From: Sphingomonas populi
Lineage (GTDB): Bacteria; Pseudomonadota; Alphaproteobacteria; Sphingomonadales; Sphingomonadaceae
Reading direction: 5' to 3'
DNA length: 64,000 nucleotides
NCBI RefSeq assembly: GCF_004208535.1
Contig: NZ_SGIS01000001.1
Coordinates: 1 to 64,000 of the forward strand
This document shows positions 1 through 7,896 of the stretch, piece after piece (positions within the stretch are counted from its first letter, which is position 1; each line of letters opens with the position of its first letter). Position numbers and translations under genes: made by a program. The notes beneath the pieces were generated by a model. The model ran no database searches and was not told the origin of the DNA. It was given only the letters and a program-made list of their open reading frames with translations.

Positions 1-27
1 CTCGGAGCCGTCGGCTATTGCAAACAT
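1..27 (-). CDS. 5' end of an unidentified gene leaving the window
   Basis: An ATG at 27 on the minus strand opens MFAIADGSE and runs off the window edge. A GGAGG ribosome binding site lies at 33-37, five bases upstream of the start. An imperfect CAGAGTG/CACTCTG inverted repeat (38-66) sits just upstream and could be regulatory. Nine codons are too few to identify the product; the call rests on the good Shine-Dalgarno sequence only. Confidence 0.35.
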
Positions 28-92
28 GATTGCCTCCAGAGTGTGATATTGAGCAACCTCACTCTGCCAGAGACCGGGTCGCTATCCACTCC

Positions 93-446
93 TCATGGAA
101 TCTGGATGTAGGCTTCCTGGATCACTGCCACCAACGCCTTCTCCGCTGTCCGGCGCGGCTCCAGAAAGCTCGGGAAGTAGCTGCCCTTCCTCAGCTTCGG
201 GACCGCCAGTTCGATCCGGCCGGCACGCGTGTCCCAGTTACGGTCACGGTAGCCGTTCCGGTGGTTCAGGCGGTCGGGCGAGCGGGTGCCCGCCGGGACA
301 CCCGTCTTCGCCTCGATCTCCAGATCCATTATGCGATCGGCGGCAAACGCCAGCATCTCGCGTACCAGGTCAGCATCCGCCTCTTGCTCGACCAGCTCGA
401 GCAGGGCCATCTTGGCATCGGTCATCGTCGTCTTCTCCAGGTTCAA
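93..446 (-). pseudogene. IS256-family (mutator-type) transposase, N-terminal remnant
   Basis: About 117 codons match the start of IS256/mutator-type transposases: the [13 protein letters not shown] segment (near residue 38), [14 protein letters not shown] (near 63) and the [22 protein letters not shown] block (near 78) are characteristic. Family members are about 400 residues and carry a DDE catalytic core. Here the frame stops right after [10 protein letters not shown], so the catalytic core is missing and the protein cannot be active. No terminal inverted repeats or target duplication were recognised. Another start is possible at 425. It is best read as a scar left by an insertion sequence next to an accessory catabolic cluster. 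Confidence 0.8.
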
Positions 447-604
447 GTTCGCATCCGAACCCTAGCCGAAGACCGGCGATGGCCACCTCATCCGGGGCCG
501 CTTCCTACACCACGGCCCGGGGCACTACCTGGTAGCGGCCAAATTTCTGCATGAAATGGCATTTTTTACGTGCGTGAAAGACTTAAAAGAGTCATCCTGC
601 GTAC

Positions 605-1399
605 ATGGAAAAAGGTGTACCGATCCGGTCTCTCGCTCGCGGTATTGCCGTCCTTCAGGCGGTGAACCGCGGTGGCTCGCTCTCCATGATGGAGATCGCT
701 CGCGCATCCAGCGTGCCCTATCCGACGGCCTGCCGCATCGTGCAGACTTTGTTGTTCGAAGGGCTGATTGAACAGGAGCCGGTTCGAAAGCGATACCGCC
801 CCACCGGCCTCGTCCAAACGCTCGCCCACGGGTTCCAGGGGCATGCCGGCATCGTCCAGACCGCCCGCCCGCACATCGTCGACCTCACCCGGCGGGTGAT
901 GTGGCCGATCTCGCTGTCGACCCATGTCGGATCGAACATGGTGATCCGCGATTCCACCCATTCGCTGACCACGCTGACCTTCAACGATTATTATCCAGGC
1001 TATTCGATCCCGATCCTCGAATGCGCGTCGGGCCTCGTCTATCTGGCGCATATGCCGGAAGAGGAGCGGAACGGCATCCTAGCTTCGCTGAAACGGCTGC
1101 CCGATCGGGTGCCTGTGCATACGATGCGGATGATCGAGGAAGAATCGCTGTTGGAAAAAATCCGCAGCCAGGGATATGCGACGCGCGGCAACAACCATTT
1201 CACCCGCAACCCCGGCAAGACATCGTCGATCGCGCTGCCGATCTTCGAACATGGCCGGGTGGCCGGTGCGTTGACCCTCGCCTTTTTCTCCTCCGCGATC
1301 CGAATGGACGATGCCGTGCGGCAATTCCTGCAACCGTTGCAGGAAAGCGCGCTGGCGATCACCACTGAACTCGCACCGCACGTCGCCGCCGCCGAATAG
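605..1399 (+). CDS. IclR-family transcriptional regulator
   Basis: This 264-residue protein has the IclR layout: an N-terminal winged helix-turn-helix (residues about 8-60, with MMEIARASSVPYPTACRIVQTL as the DNA-binding helices) and a C-terminal effector-binding domain (about 75-250). IclR proteins usually control catabolic operons next to them and sense an aromatic or small acid substrate. It stands 92 bp upstream of the deacetylase/amidohydrolase genes on the same strand, so it probably regulates that cluster and perhaps the two minus-strand genes beyond. The effector cannot be read from sequence. Confidence 0.9.
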   Translation: MEKGVPIRSLARGIAVLQAVNRGGSLSMMEIARASSVPYPTACRIVQTLLFEGLIEQEPVRKRYRPTGLVQTLAHGFQGHAGIVQTARPHIVDLTRRVMWPISLSTHVGSNMVIRDSTHSLTTLTFNDYYPGYSIPILECASGLVYLAHMPEEERNGILASLKRLPDRVPVHTMRMIEEESLLEKIRSQGYATRGNNHFTRNPGKTSSIALPIFEHGRVAGALTLAFFSSAIRMDDAVRQFLQPLQESALAITTELAPHVAAAE

Positions 1400-1491
1400 C
1401 CACCTGTTGAACAGTCGGCGTGCGCGGACGTGACCCCGGGCGGCGGCGCGACGATCCTGCGCGCGTGATCCGCACCGGGAGATGAAGTTCC

Positions 1492-2406
1492 GTGGAATAT
1501 CCGTATAGCGCCCTGCCCGATCGACTGCCGCTCAAATGGCCGAACGGCGCGCGCGTCGCGCTGATCCTGACGTTCAATCTGGAAACCTGGGATCTCACCA
1601 AGGATACCACCAAGCCCTATTACGCCGGCGGCCCCGCGATTTTGCCCGACACGCTGGCCGGCGACACTCCCGATTTCCCCAATTTCACCTGGCGCGAATA
1701 TGGCCAGCGGGTGGGCATCTGGCGGTTGTTCGACCTGTTCGACAAGCTGGGGGTAAAGGCCAGTTGCACCACCAACGCCGTCACCTTCGAACGGCGCGGC
1801 GCGATGACCGATGCGGTGCTGCAGCGCGGTTGGGAATTGCTGGCGCATAACTGGGAACAGGGCGAGCTGCTGACCGATTATGCCAAGGACCCGGCACGCG
1901 AGCGCGAGGTCGTTTTGCGCACGCTCGACCAGTTCGAGAAGTACACCGGACGCAAGGCCAAGGGCTGGCTCAGCTCCTCGCTGCGCGGCACGCTGCAGAC
2001 GGCGGACATCCTCGCCGAATATGGCTGCACTTTCTACTGCGACATCATGAACGACGATCAGCCCTATCTGCTGAAGACACCGCACGGCCCGATCGTTTCG
2101 ACACCCTATTCGAACGAAATCAACGACTTCACCTTCATCACCCGCAAGAACTTCACCACCGATCAATTCGCCCAGGCGCTGATCGAGGAACTGGACGTTC
2201 TGTACGAGGAAGGCGCCACCACCGGGCGCATCATGAATGTCGGCCTGCACCCGCATGTCTCGGGCCGAGCGCATCGCATCCGCGCGATCCGCGAATTCAT
2301 CGAACATGCCAAGTCGCTGCCCGGCGTGTGGTGGGCCACGCGCGAGGAAATCGCCGACTGGTATCTCGCCAACCACGAGAGCCACATCCCCGGCCAGCTC
2401 GGCTGA
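1492..2406 (+). CDS. polysaccharide-deacetylase-fold hydrolase, PuuE/allantoinase-like
   Basis: The 304-residue protein belongs to the NodB-fold carbohydrate esterase 4 superfamily, in the branch that includes PuuE allantoinase and other C-N hydrolases. Landmarks are LTFNLETWD near residue 27 (usual metal-site motif), LLAHNWEQGE near 120, a GWLSSSLRGT segment near 160, and the C-terminal LHPHVSGRAHRIRAIREFI block typical of that branch. The start is a GTG at 1492 with GGAGATGAA just upstream. It has no signal peptide, which argues for a cytoplasmic small-molecule hydrolase and against a cell-wall deacetylase. The isochorismatase-fold gene follows after 18 bp, so the two are likely co-transcribed. 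The substrate is not known. Confidence 0.8.
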   Translation: MEYPYSALPDRLPLKWPNGARVALILTFNLETWDLTKDTTKPYYAGGPAILPDTLAGDTPDFPNFTWREYGQRVGIWRLFDLFDKLGVKASCTTNAVTFERRGAMTDAVLQRGWELLAHNWEQGELLTDYAKDPAREREVVLRTLDQFEKYTGRKAKGWLSSSLRGTLQTADILAEYGCTFYCDIMNDDQPYLLKTPHGPIVSTPYSNEINDFTFITRKNFTTDQFAQALIEELDVLYEEGATTGRIMNVGLHPHVSGRAHRIRAIREFIEHAKSLPGVWWATREEIADWYLANHESHIPGQLG

Positions 2407-2424
2407 GCAGATAAGGAAACGACC

Positions 2425-3057
2425 ATGACGGCCAAAACCGATCTGGCGGGGGATTATGCCTCCGCCGGCTTCGGCGGCACGCTCGCCCCCGGCGAGCGGC
2501 CCGCCCTGCTCATCATCGATCTGGTGATGGCGTATCTCGACCCGGCATCGCACCTTTATGTGGGGGTGGAAACCGAACTGGCGGCCAATGAGCGGCTGGT
2601 GGCGGCGGCACGCGCCGCCGGCATCCCGGTGATCTTCACCAATATCGAGTATCGCGAAGACGGGTTCGACGGCGGGCTATTCTACCGCAAAGTGCCCGCC
2701 CTGCGCGCCTTCGCGCCGGGATCGCCGCTTGGCGCCTTCCCGCCCAGCTTGCAGCCGCGCGCCAATGAACTGGTGCTCGGCAAGAAATTTCCGTCCGCGT
2801 TCTTCGGCACACCGCTCGCCGCGATCCTCACCGCAGCGCGGATCGATACGCTGTTCATCACCGGCTATTCGACATCGGGTTGCGTACGAGCAACCGCGCT
2901 GGATGCGCTGTGCCACGGCTTCCTGCCGTTCGTCGTGCGCGAAGCCTGCGGCGACCGCGATCCCCGCGTGCAGGAAGCCAACCTGTTCGATATCCAGGCA
3001 AAGGTGGCCGAAGTGATCGGCGAGGAACAGGCGCTGGCGGCCATCGCCGGCGCCTGA
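2425..3057 (+). CDS. isochorismatase-family cysteine amidohydrolase (N-carbamoylsarcosine amidase/maleamate amidase-like)
   Basis: This 210-residue protein has the cysteine-hydrolase triad of the isochorismatase-like family: Asp32 in LLIIDLV, Lys120/121 in LGKKFPSAFFGT, and nucleophile Cys153 in STSGCVRATALDA. The family releases ammonia from N-carbamoyl or amide substrates; close relatives include N-carbamoylsarcosine amidase and maleamate amidohydrolase (NicF). A convergent maleate-isomerase-like gene lies only 10 bp beyond its stop, which makes a maleamate-like substrate attractive but unproven. It follows the deacetylase-fold gene closely and has a purine-rich ribosome site (AAGGAAACG) before the ATG. 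Confidence 0.85.
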   Translation: MTAKTDLAGDYASAGFGGTLAPGERPALLIIDLVMAYLDPASHLYVGVETELAANERLVAAARAAGIPVIFTNIEYREDGFDGGLFYRKVPALRAFAPGSPLGAFPPSLQPRANELVLGKKFPSAFFGTPLAAILTAARIDTLFITGYSTSGCVRATALDALCHGFLPFVVREACGDRDPRVQEANLFDIQAKVAEVIGEEQALAAIAGA

Positions 3058-3067
3058 AGGCGTACCC

Positions 3068-3814
3068 TCAGAACTCGGCCATCAACCGGCCGAACCCGGG
3101 CTTGCGATCCTCGATGCCATTCTGGCGGAGCGCGTTCCAATAGGTTGCGGTATTGATCGCGATCACCGGCTTTTGCAGGAACGTCTCCGCCGCTGCGGCC
3201 AGCCGCATCATCGACAAATTGGTGCCGACCTGCACGATCGCGTCGACATCGTCGCCGTCCAGATCGAGGATCGTCTGGCGCAACTGTGCCGGCGTCACCT
3301 GCGCAATGTGCAGCCAGCTCTGGCAGCGCAGCGGCGTATCGCGCACCATCTCGATCCCGTAATCGCTCATGAACCGGCCAACCTGTTCATTGGCGACGGG
3401 AAAATAGGGCGAGAGCACCGCAATCCGCTTGATCCCGCCATAGGCCTTGAACGCTTCGATCAGCGACAGCGCGCCGGTACACAGTTTGGTGCCCGCCACA
3501 TCCTCGACCGCCTTGGTCCATTTCGCCGCACCTTCCGCACCGCCGTAAAAGGTCACGGCGGACATGCCGAGCACCAAATAATCCGGCGCGCACGTCATCA
3601 CCGCGCGCACCGCATCGTGCGTCGCCGCATCAATGGCGTCGGTGCCGCGCATGAAGTCCGCATCGGATAGCGCCGTCGGGTTCTGCACGATGATCCGGCT
3701 GTAATGGTTGGTCACCCCTTCCACCCGCAGATCATCGAAATCGGGCTGCACCACCGTGTTGGTGGAGGGACCCAGCACCCCGAACACCTTGCGCCATCCG
3801 AGTACGTCCGTCAT
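3068..3814 (-). CDS. maleate isomerase / arylmalonate decarboxylase-like protein (Asp/Glu racemase superfamily)
   Basis: The 248-residue protein opens with the GVLGPSTNTVVQPDF signature of maleate cis-trans isomerases and arylmalonate decarboxylases. A pseudo-twofold pair of motifs follows: LGMSAVTFYGGAEG (near residue 82) and VQVGTNLSMMRLA (near 197). In classical maleate isomerases both positions carry a catalytic cysteine; here neither motif has one. Cysteines occur instead at MTCAPDY, KLCTGAL and LRCQSW, so the chemistry may differ from NicE. It is convergent with the amidohydrolase and sits directly downstream of the flavin monooxygenase on the same strand (23 bp gap), implying one catabolic unit. 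Confidence 0.75.
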   Translation of the reverse strand: MTDVLGWRKVFGVLGPSTNTVVQPDFDDLRVEGVTNHYSRIIVQNPTALSDADFMRGTDAIDAATHDAVRAVMTCAPDYLVLGMSAVTFYGGAEGAAKWTKAVEDVAGTKLCTGALSLIEAFKAYGGIKRIAVLSPYFPVANEQVGRFMSDYGIEMVRDTPLRCQSWLHIAQVTPAQLRQTILDLDGDDVDAIVQVGTNLSMMRLAAAAETFLQKPVIAINTATYWNALRQNGIEDRKPGFGRLMAEF

Positions 3815-3837
3815 CGCCGCTCCTCCCGCCGCAGCGT

Positions 3838-5049
3838 TTATTTGATCGCCGCCGCGTCGCGGACGCTGGTGATCATCGATTGCCGCAGCAGATAGGTGCG
3901 ACGCGCTTCATCATTCGCGATCAATGCCCGCATCTGATCCCGCATCATCCGATACGCCTCGCCCTGGCCCGCCTTCATCAGTTCCATATTCTGGATCGTC
4001 TGCTGCTGAGTGAAGTCGTGCGTCACGGTGCGCCGCTGCCGGTCATAGCGATCCAGCGCTTCTTCCCCGCCGCGCCCCTGCAACACCGGCAACAGCTTTT
4101 CGGTCAGGTTAAACGCGTCATGGATGCCGCTGTTCATACCAAAGCCGCCCAGCGGATTGTTGAGATGCGCAGCATCGCCCGCCAGGAACACGCGGCCGTG
4201 ACGGAAGCTTTTCGCGACGCGCTGGTGGACGCGGTAAATGGTGCGGTGGAACGTCCGCACGTCCTCGCCATGCCCGATCAGCCGTTCGAAGATCGCATCC
4301 TTGTTCGCGTCCGACGTCAGCACATCATTGTCGCTCTGGTCGAATGTCGGCACCAGCACGCGCCACAGCTTCGGCACTTTGAGCAGCACCAGCCACTCAT
4401 CGGGATCGGCGACATAGTTGACATGCGCTAGCCCTGGAATGGACTCTTCCAGCGGCTCGTCCGTGCTCAGCGTCAGGAACTTCTCGGGATAGGTAAACCC
4501 ATCAAATTCCGCGCGCAGCCATTTGCGTACGATCGAGGAGGCACCGTCCGCCGCGATGACATAATCCGCACGCACCCGGCGGATCTCCATCGGCGTTTCC
4601 AGCGCCAGATCGATACCGTTGTCGTCTTCTGAGAAATGCACCAGCCGGTGGTTGAACAGCACCTCGGCGTTCGGCGTTTCTTCCAGCCGCTCTGCCAGCA
4701 TGCGCGACAAATGATATTGCTCGCACTGGATGCGGTACGGATGGCGGGTAGCATCCGCGATCTCGGTCAGATCGAACGCCAGCACTTCGCCGCTGCGCCG
4801 ATCACGCCAATGATAGACCGGCGCCTTCAGGCCCCGTTCGATCAGCCGTGGCGTAATCTCCAACTGCTCCAGCATTTCCAGCGTCGGCGGGTGGAAGGTC
4901 GATGCGCGCATATCCGCCGCACAATCCTCGCCCTTTTCGACCAGCATCACGTCGATGCCTTGCCGGGCCAGCAACATCCCTGCGACACAACCAACCGGGC
5001 CGGCACCGACCACCACCACTTGAACGCGATCGCTCATTTTTTCGGACAT
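3838..5049 (-). CDS. FAD-dependent aromatic-ring monooxygenase (PheA/UbiH-type, group A)
   Basis: The 403-residue protein is a group A flavin monooxygenase. It has a Rossmann GxGxxG (VVVGAGPVGCVAG, near residue 12), the DG motif (VIAADGASSIV, near 165) and the GD motif followed by the FAD/substrate loop (VFLAGDAAHLNNPLGGFGMNSGIHDAFNL region, near 290-318). Such enzymes hydroxylate phenols or N-heterocycles using NAD(P)H and O2. The ATG at 5049 (MSEKMSDR) is chosen over a longer upstream frame because family similarity starts there; 5037 is the alternative. The maleate-isomerase-like gene follows in the same direction. A nicotinate-type or urate-type pathway would fit the neighbours, but the substrate is not determined. 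Confidence 0.88.
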   Translation of the reverse strand: MSEKMSDRVQVVVVGAGPVGCVAGMLLARQGIDVMLVEKGEDCAADMRASTFHPPTLEMLEQLEITPRLIERGLKAPVYHWRDRRSGEVLAFDLTEIADATRHPYRIQCEQYHLSRMLAERLEETPNAEVLFNHRLVHFSEDDNGIDLALETPMEIRRVRADYVIAADGASSIVRKWLRAEFDGFTYPEKFLTLSTDEPLEESIPGLAHVNYVADPDEWLVLLKVPKLWRVLVPTFDQSDNDVLTSDANKDAIFERLIGHGEDVRTFHRTIYRVHQRVAKSFRHGRVFLAGDAAHLNNPLGGFGMNSGIHDAFNLTEKLLPVLQGRGGEEALDRYDRQRRTVTHDFTQQQTIQNMELMKAGQGEAYRMMRDQMRALIANDEARRTYLLRQSMITSVRDAAAIK

Positions 5050-5158
5050 CGCCCCCAACGGATCTGTTTGAACCCGAGAGATACGGGGACCATCCGCCCG
5101 CGGCGACGACGACTGCGGAACTATCCGCGCAACGGACAGTGTGGGGCGGTTCCGCGAA

Positions 5159-5329
5159 TCAACCGACCTCGATCTGCACGAGCAGCGCGTCGACCTGCAC
5201 ATGCGCGCCGACTGTCACCGGCAGCTCGGCGCGCTGGATATGCTTGAGCGAACCGCTTCGATCGGCGACCACCGACGCCAAGCGCGCCGCACCTTCAGAG
5301 TTTACGATCACCCATACGATCTGGGACAT
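5159..5329 (-). CDS. possible small protein resembling the C-terminal half of a biotinyl/lipoyl domain
   Basis: A 56-codon frame starting at 5329 (MSQIVWVIVNSEGA) ends with ELPVTVGAHVQVDALLVQIEVG, which resembles the last beta strands of biotinyl/lipoyl carrier domains (pattern V..G..V..dalLv.IE). The MKM-type modification site and the first half of such a domain are absent. The ribosome site is weak (GGCGGG). It lies alone in the 336-bp space between the monooxygenase and the next gene. It may be a degraded remnant or not a gene at all. Confidence 0.25.
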   Translation of the reverse strand: MSQIVWVIVNSEGAARLASVVADRSGSLKHIQRAELPVTVGAHVQVDALLVQIEVG

Positions 5330-5385
5330 CCCGCCAGACTCGTACGAAACCAACCAATCGTGAGCCGCCCGATTGGGTCAGCGCA

Positions 5386-7671
5386 CTAGCGCCCCGTTTT
5401 CAAAGGTTGGATCACGGCGCCATTCGATGCGATGTCCCAAGCCGAAAAACGAACCCAGCGTGCATCCTTTGCGGGAATAACGATTTCGAAGCTATGCGAA
5501 GAATTCGCGGGGAAGGAGGTTGCTTTTACTTGCTTCGTGAAGGTGACTTTGCCGTTTCCGTAATGCACCTCGACAAAGGCCAACGGGAAGGTCCATTCGA
5601 CGTCAGCGCCAATTTTTAAGTTTTTGCCTTGCGGGGTGATCGTGAGATTACGGGCCAGCACTTCGCCCGTAGTCCAGAACACTTCCTTGTTCTGCAGTGC
5701 ATTGATCACCGGGGCGAAATTGCCATCGGTCGGCACCCGGTCAAGCTTGATATACGTCACCGGCTGACTGCCGTAGATATCATCGCCCGGGGCCAGATGA
5801 CGCACTTCGGAAATCGAGATCAGACGCTTCAAGGGGGCGCCAGCACGCACCATCCAGTTGCTCATATCATCAAGCAACGGCCAGCAGCGAAACTCGCAAA
5901 GCCGTTGCTCCGAACCATCCAGGCCCATTCCCCACCGCATGCCGGTGCCGCTGAAGATGGGGTCGAGGAAATACTCCCTGGACGCAATGGCATCGGGAAA
6001 GCCGGTCGAACCTTTGGTTCGCGGATGCGGCATCGAGAAAATCGCGTTTTCCGCCTTTGCCATCGCAAGCAAATCCGGCGCGGAACCGACCTCATAGACT
6101 TTGCCGGAGACTTTGGCGGTCGATGTCGTGCCCTTATAGCGCCATAATACTTTGTGGCTGAACAACACATCGGTGTGCCCGCCAAACGGGCTGCCATAGA
6201 TTTCCTGATTGGGCCAGACCGCGAAATCGCTGTCCGATTGCGCAGCAGCGGCATCATATGCGGCAACGATGACAGAGAGTTGGTCCGGCATGCGCCACGC
6301 AACAGGTGCGGGCGCAGGAGCGGCTACGCCGGGCGCCGGAGAAACGGTAGGCTGAGGCGCGGGCGCCGGACCCATCGCCAACGAATCGACCATGCTGACG
6401 ATGTTGATGCCAGTGGCTTTCAGAGCAACCACGTCAGGCAGGCGCAGGTTGTCGGAGCCGGTGGCCATTGCCCGCTCGCCCAGGTCCGTATGATAGTGGT
6501 GGTTCAGCACCTTGAAGCCGGGCAAGGGCTTGTACGTGTCATTATGGGTAAATGCCAAAGCTGCCTGGACTGTTTCTTTGCCCGTCAGCAAGCTGGGATA
6601 CAGGAACAATGCCATCCGCTGCACCGTCCCCGGCCGCGCGCTATACAATGCCCAGTTCGCAGGGTCCTCGCTATCGTCTTCCTTATCATGCTGACGAATG
6701 CCGAAGCCTAGAGTTTCACCGGAATTACGCAGCCATTGGTAACCGACATTTATCGCGATCTCGCGTGCCCAGAAGAATTTATGGGGTTCTGGAAAAAACG
6801 CTAGCGAAGCCTTACCGTTGCTGAAGGCCGCCGTGCGATTGCGCGCCGCCAACGGCATGTCATTTGCGTTGCCCGTTCCACCAAAGCGGTCGGTCTGCCA
6901 CATCCCTCCGGTATCGCGCCAATCGACCTGCGCATCGGCATTTCGCGGAAGTACCAAACCAGCGCTAAACTTGTAGGCCAACCACCTGTTGCCGGTGCGG
7001 GCAAGCACTTCCTGACGAACAAGGTTTGTGCCATGATAGACAGTGAAACGCAGCTTGCCGGCAAAGTGCGCCATCTGGACCCCAACAAGGTCAATTGCCA
7101 GTTGCCTTCCATCGCGCGTGGCCTTGCACGCCATCGGCACATAGCGGGCTTTGGCAGTCTCCACCTCCGAGGGCGAGCGTGGCAATCCGGGCTGATCCGT
7201 GCCGGGAATGCCGGCAGCAGGGGGCGGGTTACCTGCGAAGGCTCGGCGTTTACCCTTCTTGCCCAAGTCGAGCGGAGCGTCCCAGAACGAGTCCCAACGA
7301 TATGTATCGAGAGCAGCCTGATCGATAGGTACACCAAGGTCCCGTAGCGGCTGAATCTGCTGGTTGCTCATACGCCGCAGTCCGGTGGTGACGAAAAACT
7401 CCGGTTCCGCATTTTCGACGGCCTGAACCCAGCCGCCGTTCCAGAGCGAGAGGCTATCGATCTTCGGTTTACCGGTGTTGTCGACCGAGAGCACAAGACG
7501 GAGCTTTTGGTGGTCATCCCCTTCCCACTCGACGTCGATACCATCGGCTGTCGCCTTTGCCGACAGCCCCTCCGTCGGAGCAAAATCAGTCAGATCGCAA
7601 CTTGCGGCGTATGCGGGCACCGCACCGGAAACGAGCAAGCCTGCGCACAAACAAAGACTGATCGATCGCAT
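5386..7671 (-). CDS. large secreted protein with a degenerate PHP-like metallohydrolase domain
   Basis: The 761-residue protein begins with a clear Sec signal peptide (MRSISLCLCAGLLVSGAVPAYA, start chosen at 7671 for that reason). The N-terminal half (about 20-390) is beta-rich and unrecognised. From about residue 395 it shows a spaced set resembling the PHP/polymerase-histidinol-phosphatase motifs: HYHTDLG followed by a VVALKATGINIVSMVDS strand, then WPNQEIYGSPFGGHTDVLFSH, then SMPHPRTKG. The usual TDH of motif II reads VDS, so metal binding may be altered. A Pro/Ala linker (MGPAPAPQPTVSPAPG) interrupts the domain, and a beta-sandwich-like tail ends the protein. It lies upstream of a DUF1838 gene in the same orientation. 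No specific function is claimed. Confidence 0.7.
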   Translation of the reverse strand: MRSISLCLCAGLLVSGAVPAYAASCDLTDFAPTEGLSAKATADGIDVEWEGDDHQKLRLVLSVDNTGKPKIDSLSLWNGGWVQAVENAEPEFFVTTGLRRMSNQQIQPLRDLGVPIDQAALDTYRWDSFWDAPLDLGKKGKRRAFAGNPPPAAGIPGTDQPGLPRSPSEVETAKARYVPMACKATRDGRQLAIDLVGVQMAHFAGKLRFTVYHGTNLVRQEVLARTGNRWLAYKFSAGLVLPRNADAQVDWRDTGGMWQTDRFGGTGNANDMPLAARNRTAAFSNGKASLAFFPEPHKFFWAREIAINVGYQWLRNSGETLGFGIRQHDKEDDSEDPANWALYSARPGTVQRMALFLYPSLLTGKETVQAALAFTHNDTYKPLPGFKVLNHHYHTDLGERAMATGSDNLRLPDVVALKATGINIVSMVDSLAMGPAPAPQPTVSPAPGVAAPAPAPVAWRMPDQLSVIVAAYDAAAAQSDSDFAVWPNQEIYGSPFGGHTDVLFSHKVLWRYKGTTSTAKVSGKVYEVGSAPDLLAMAKAENAIFSMPHPRTKGSTGFPDAIASREYFLDPIFSGTGMRWGMGLDGSEQRLCEFRCWPLLDDMSNWMVRAGAPLKRLISISEVRHLAPGDDIYGSQPVTYIKLDRVPTDGNFAPVINALQNKEVFWTTGEVLARNLTITPQGKNLKIGADVEWTFPLAFVEVHYGNGKVTFTKQVKATSFPANSSHSFEIVIPAKDARWVRFSAWDIASNGAVIQPLKTGR

Positions 7672-7896
7672 CGTTTGGTAATCTTTCAAATAGCACCAAA
7701 GCATCATCACGGGGTGGGCCTCACAGCCGCCGCCTCCAGCAAATCGAGTTGCTTTTCCCTTGGATAAGGGCTGACGGAAGCACCGCCGGCTTCAATCATG
7801 GTCAGCCTAATGCCGCGAGGATGGCGAGGCGATAACAAGCCGTGGCCACGCCAACCCGATCAGGACCGACCGTGGCAGGCGAGGCTCGACATACCC
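7672..7896. other. intergenic stretch, no gene seen
   Basis: These 225 bp separate the secreted PHP-like gene from the DUF1838 gene, both on the minus strand. Six-frame reading gives only short frames without family features. The promoter of the downstream secreted-protein gene probably lies here, but no clear -35/-10 pair or operator could be defended. Confidence 0.5.

Noticed and set aside
1039..2553. 504-codon minus-strand frame opposite the deacetylase gene
   Set aside because: It is the antisense of real genes with Arg/Gly-rich low-complexity content and no family features; the plus-strand genes have clear motifs and ribosome sites.
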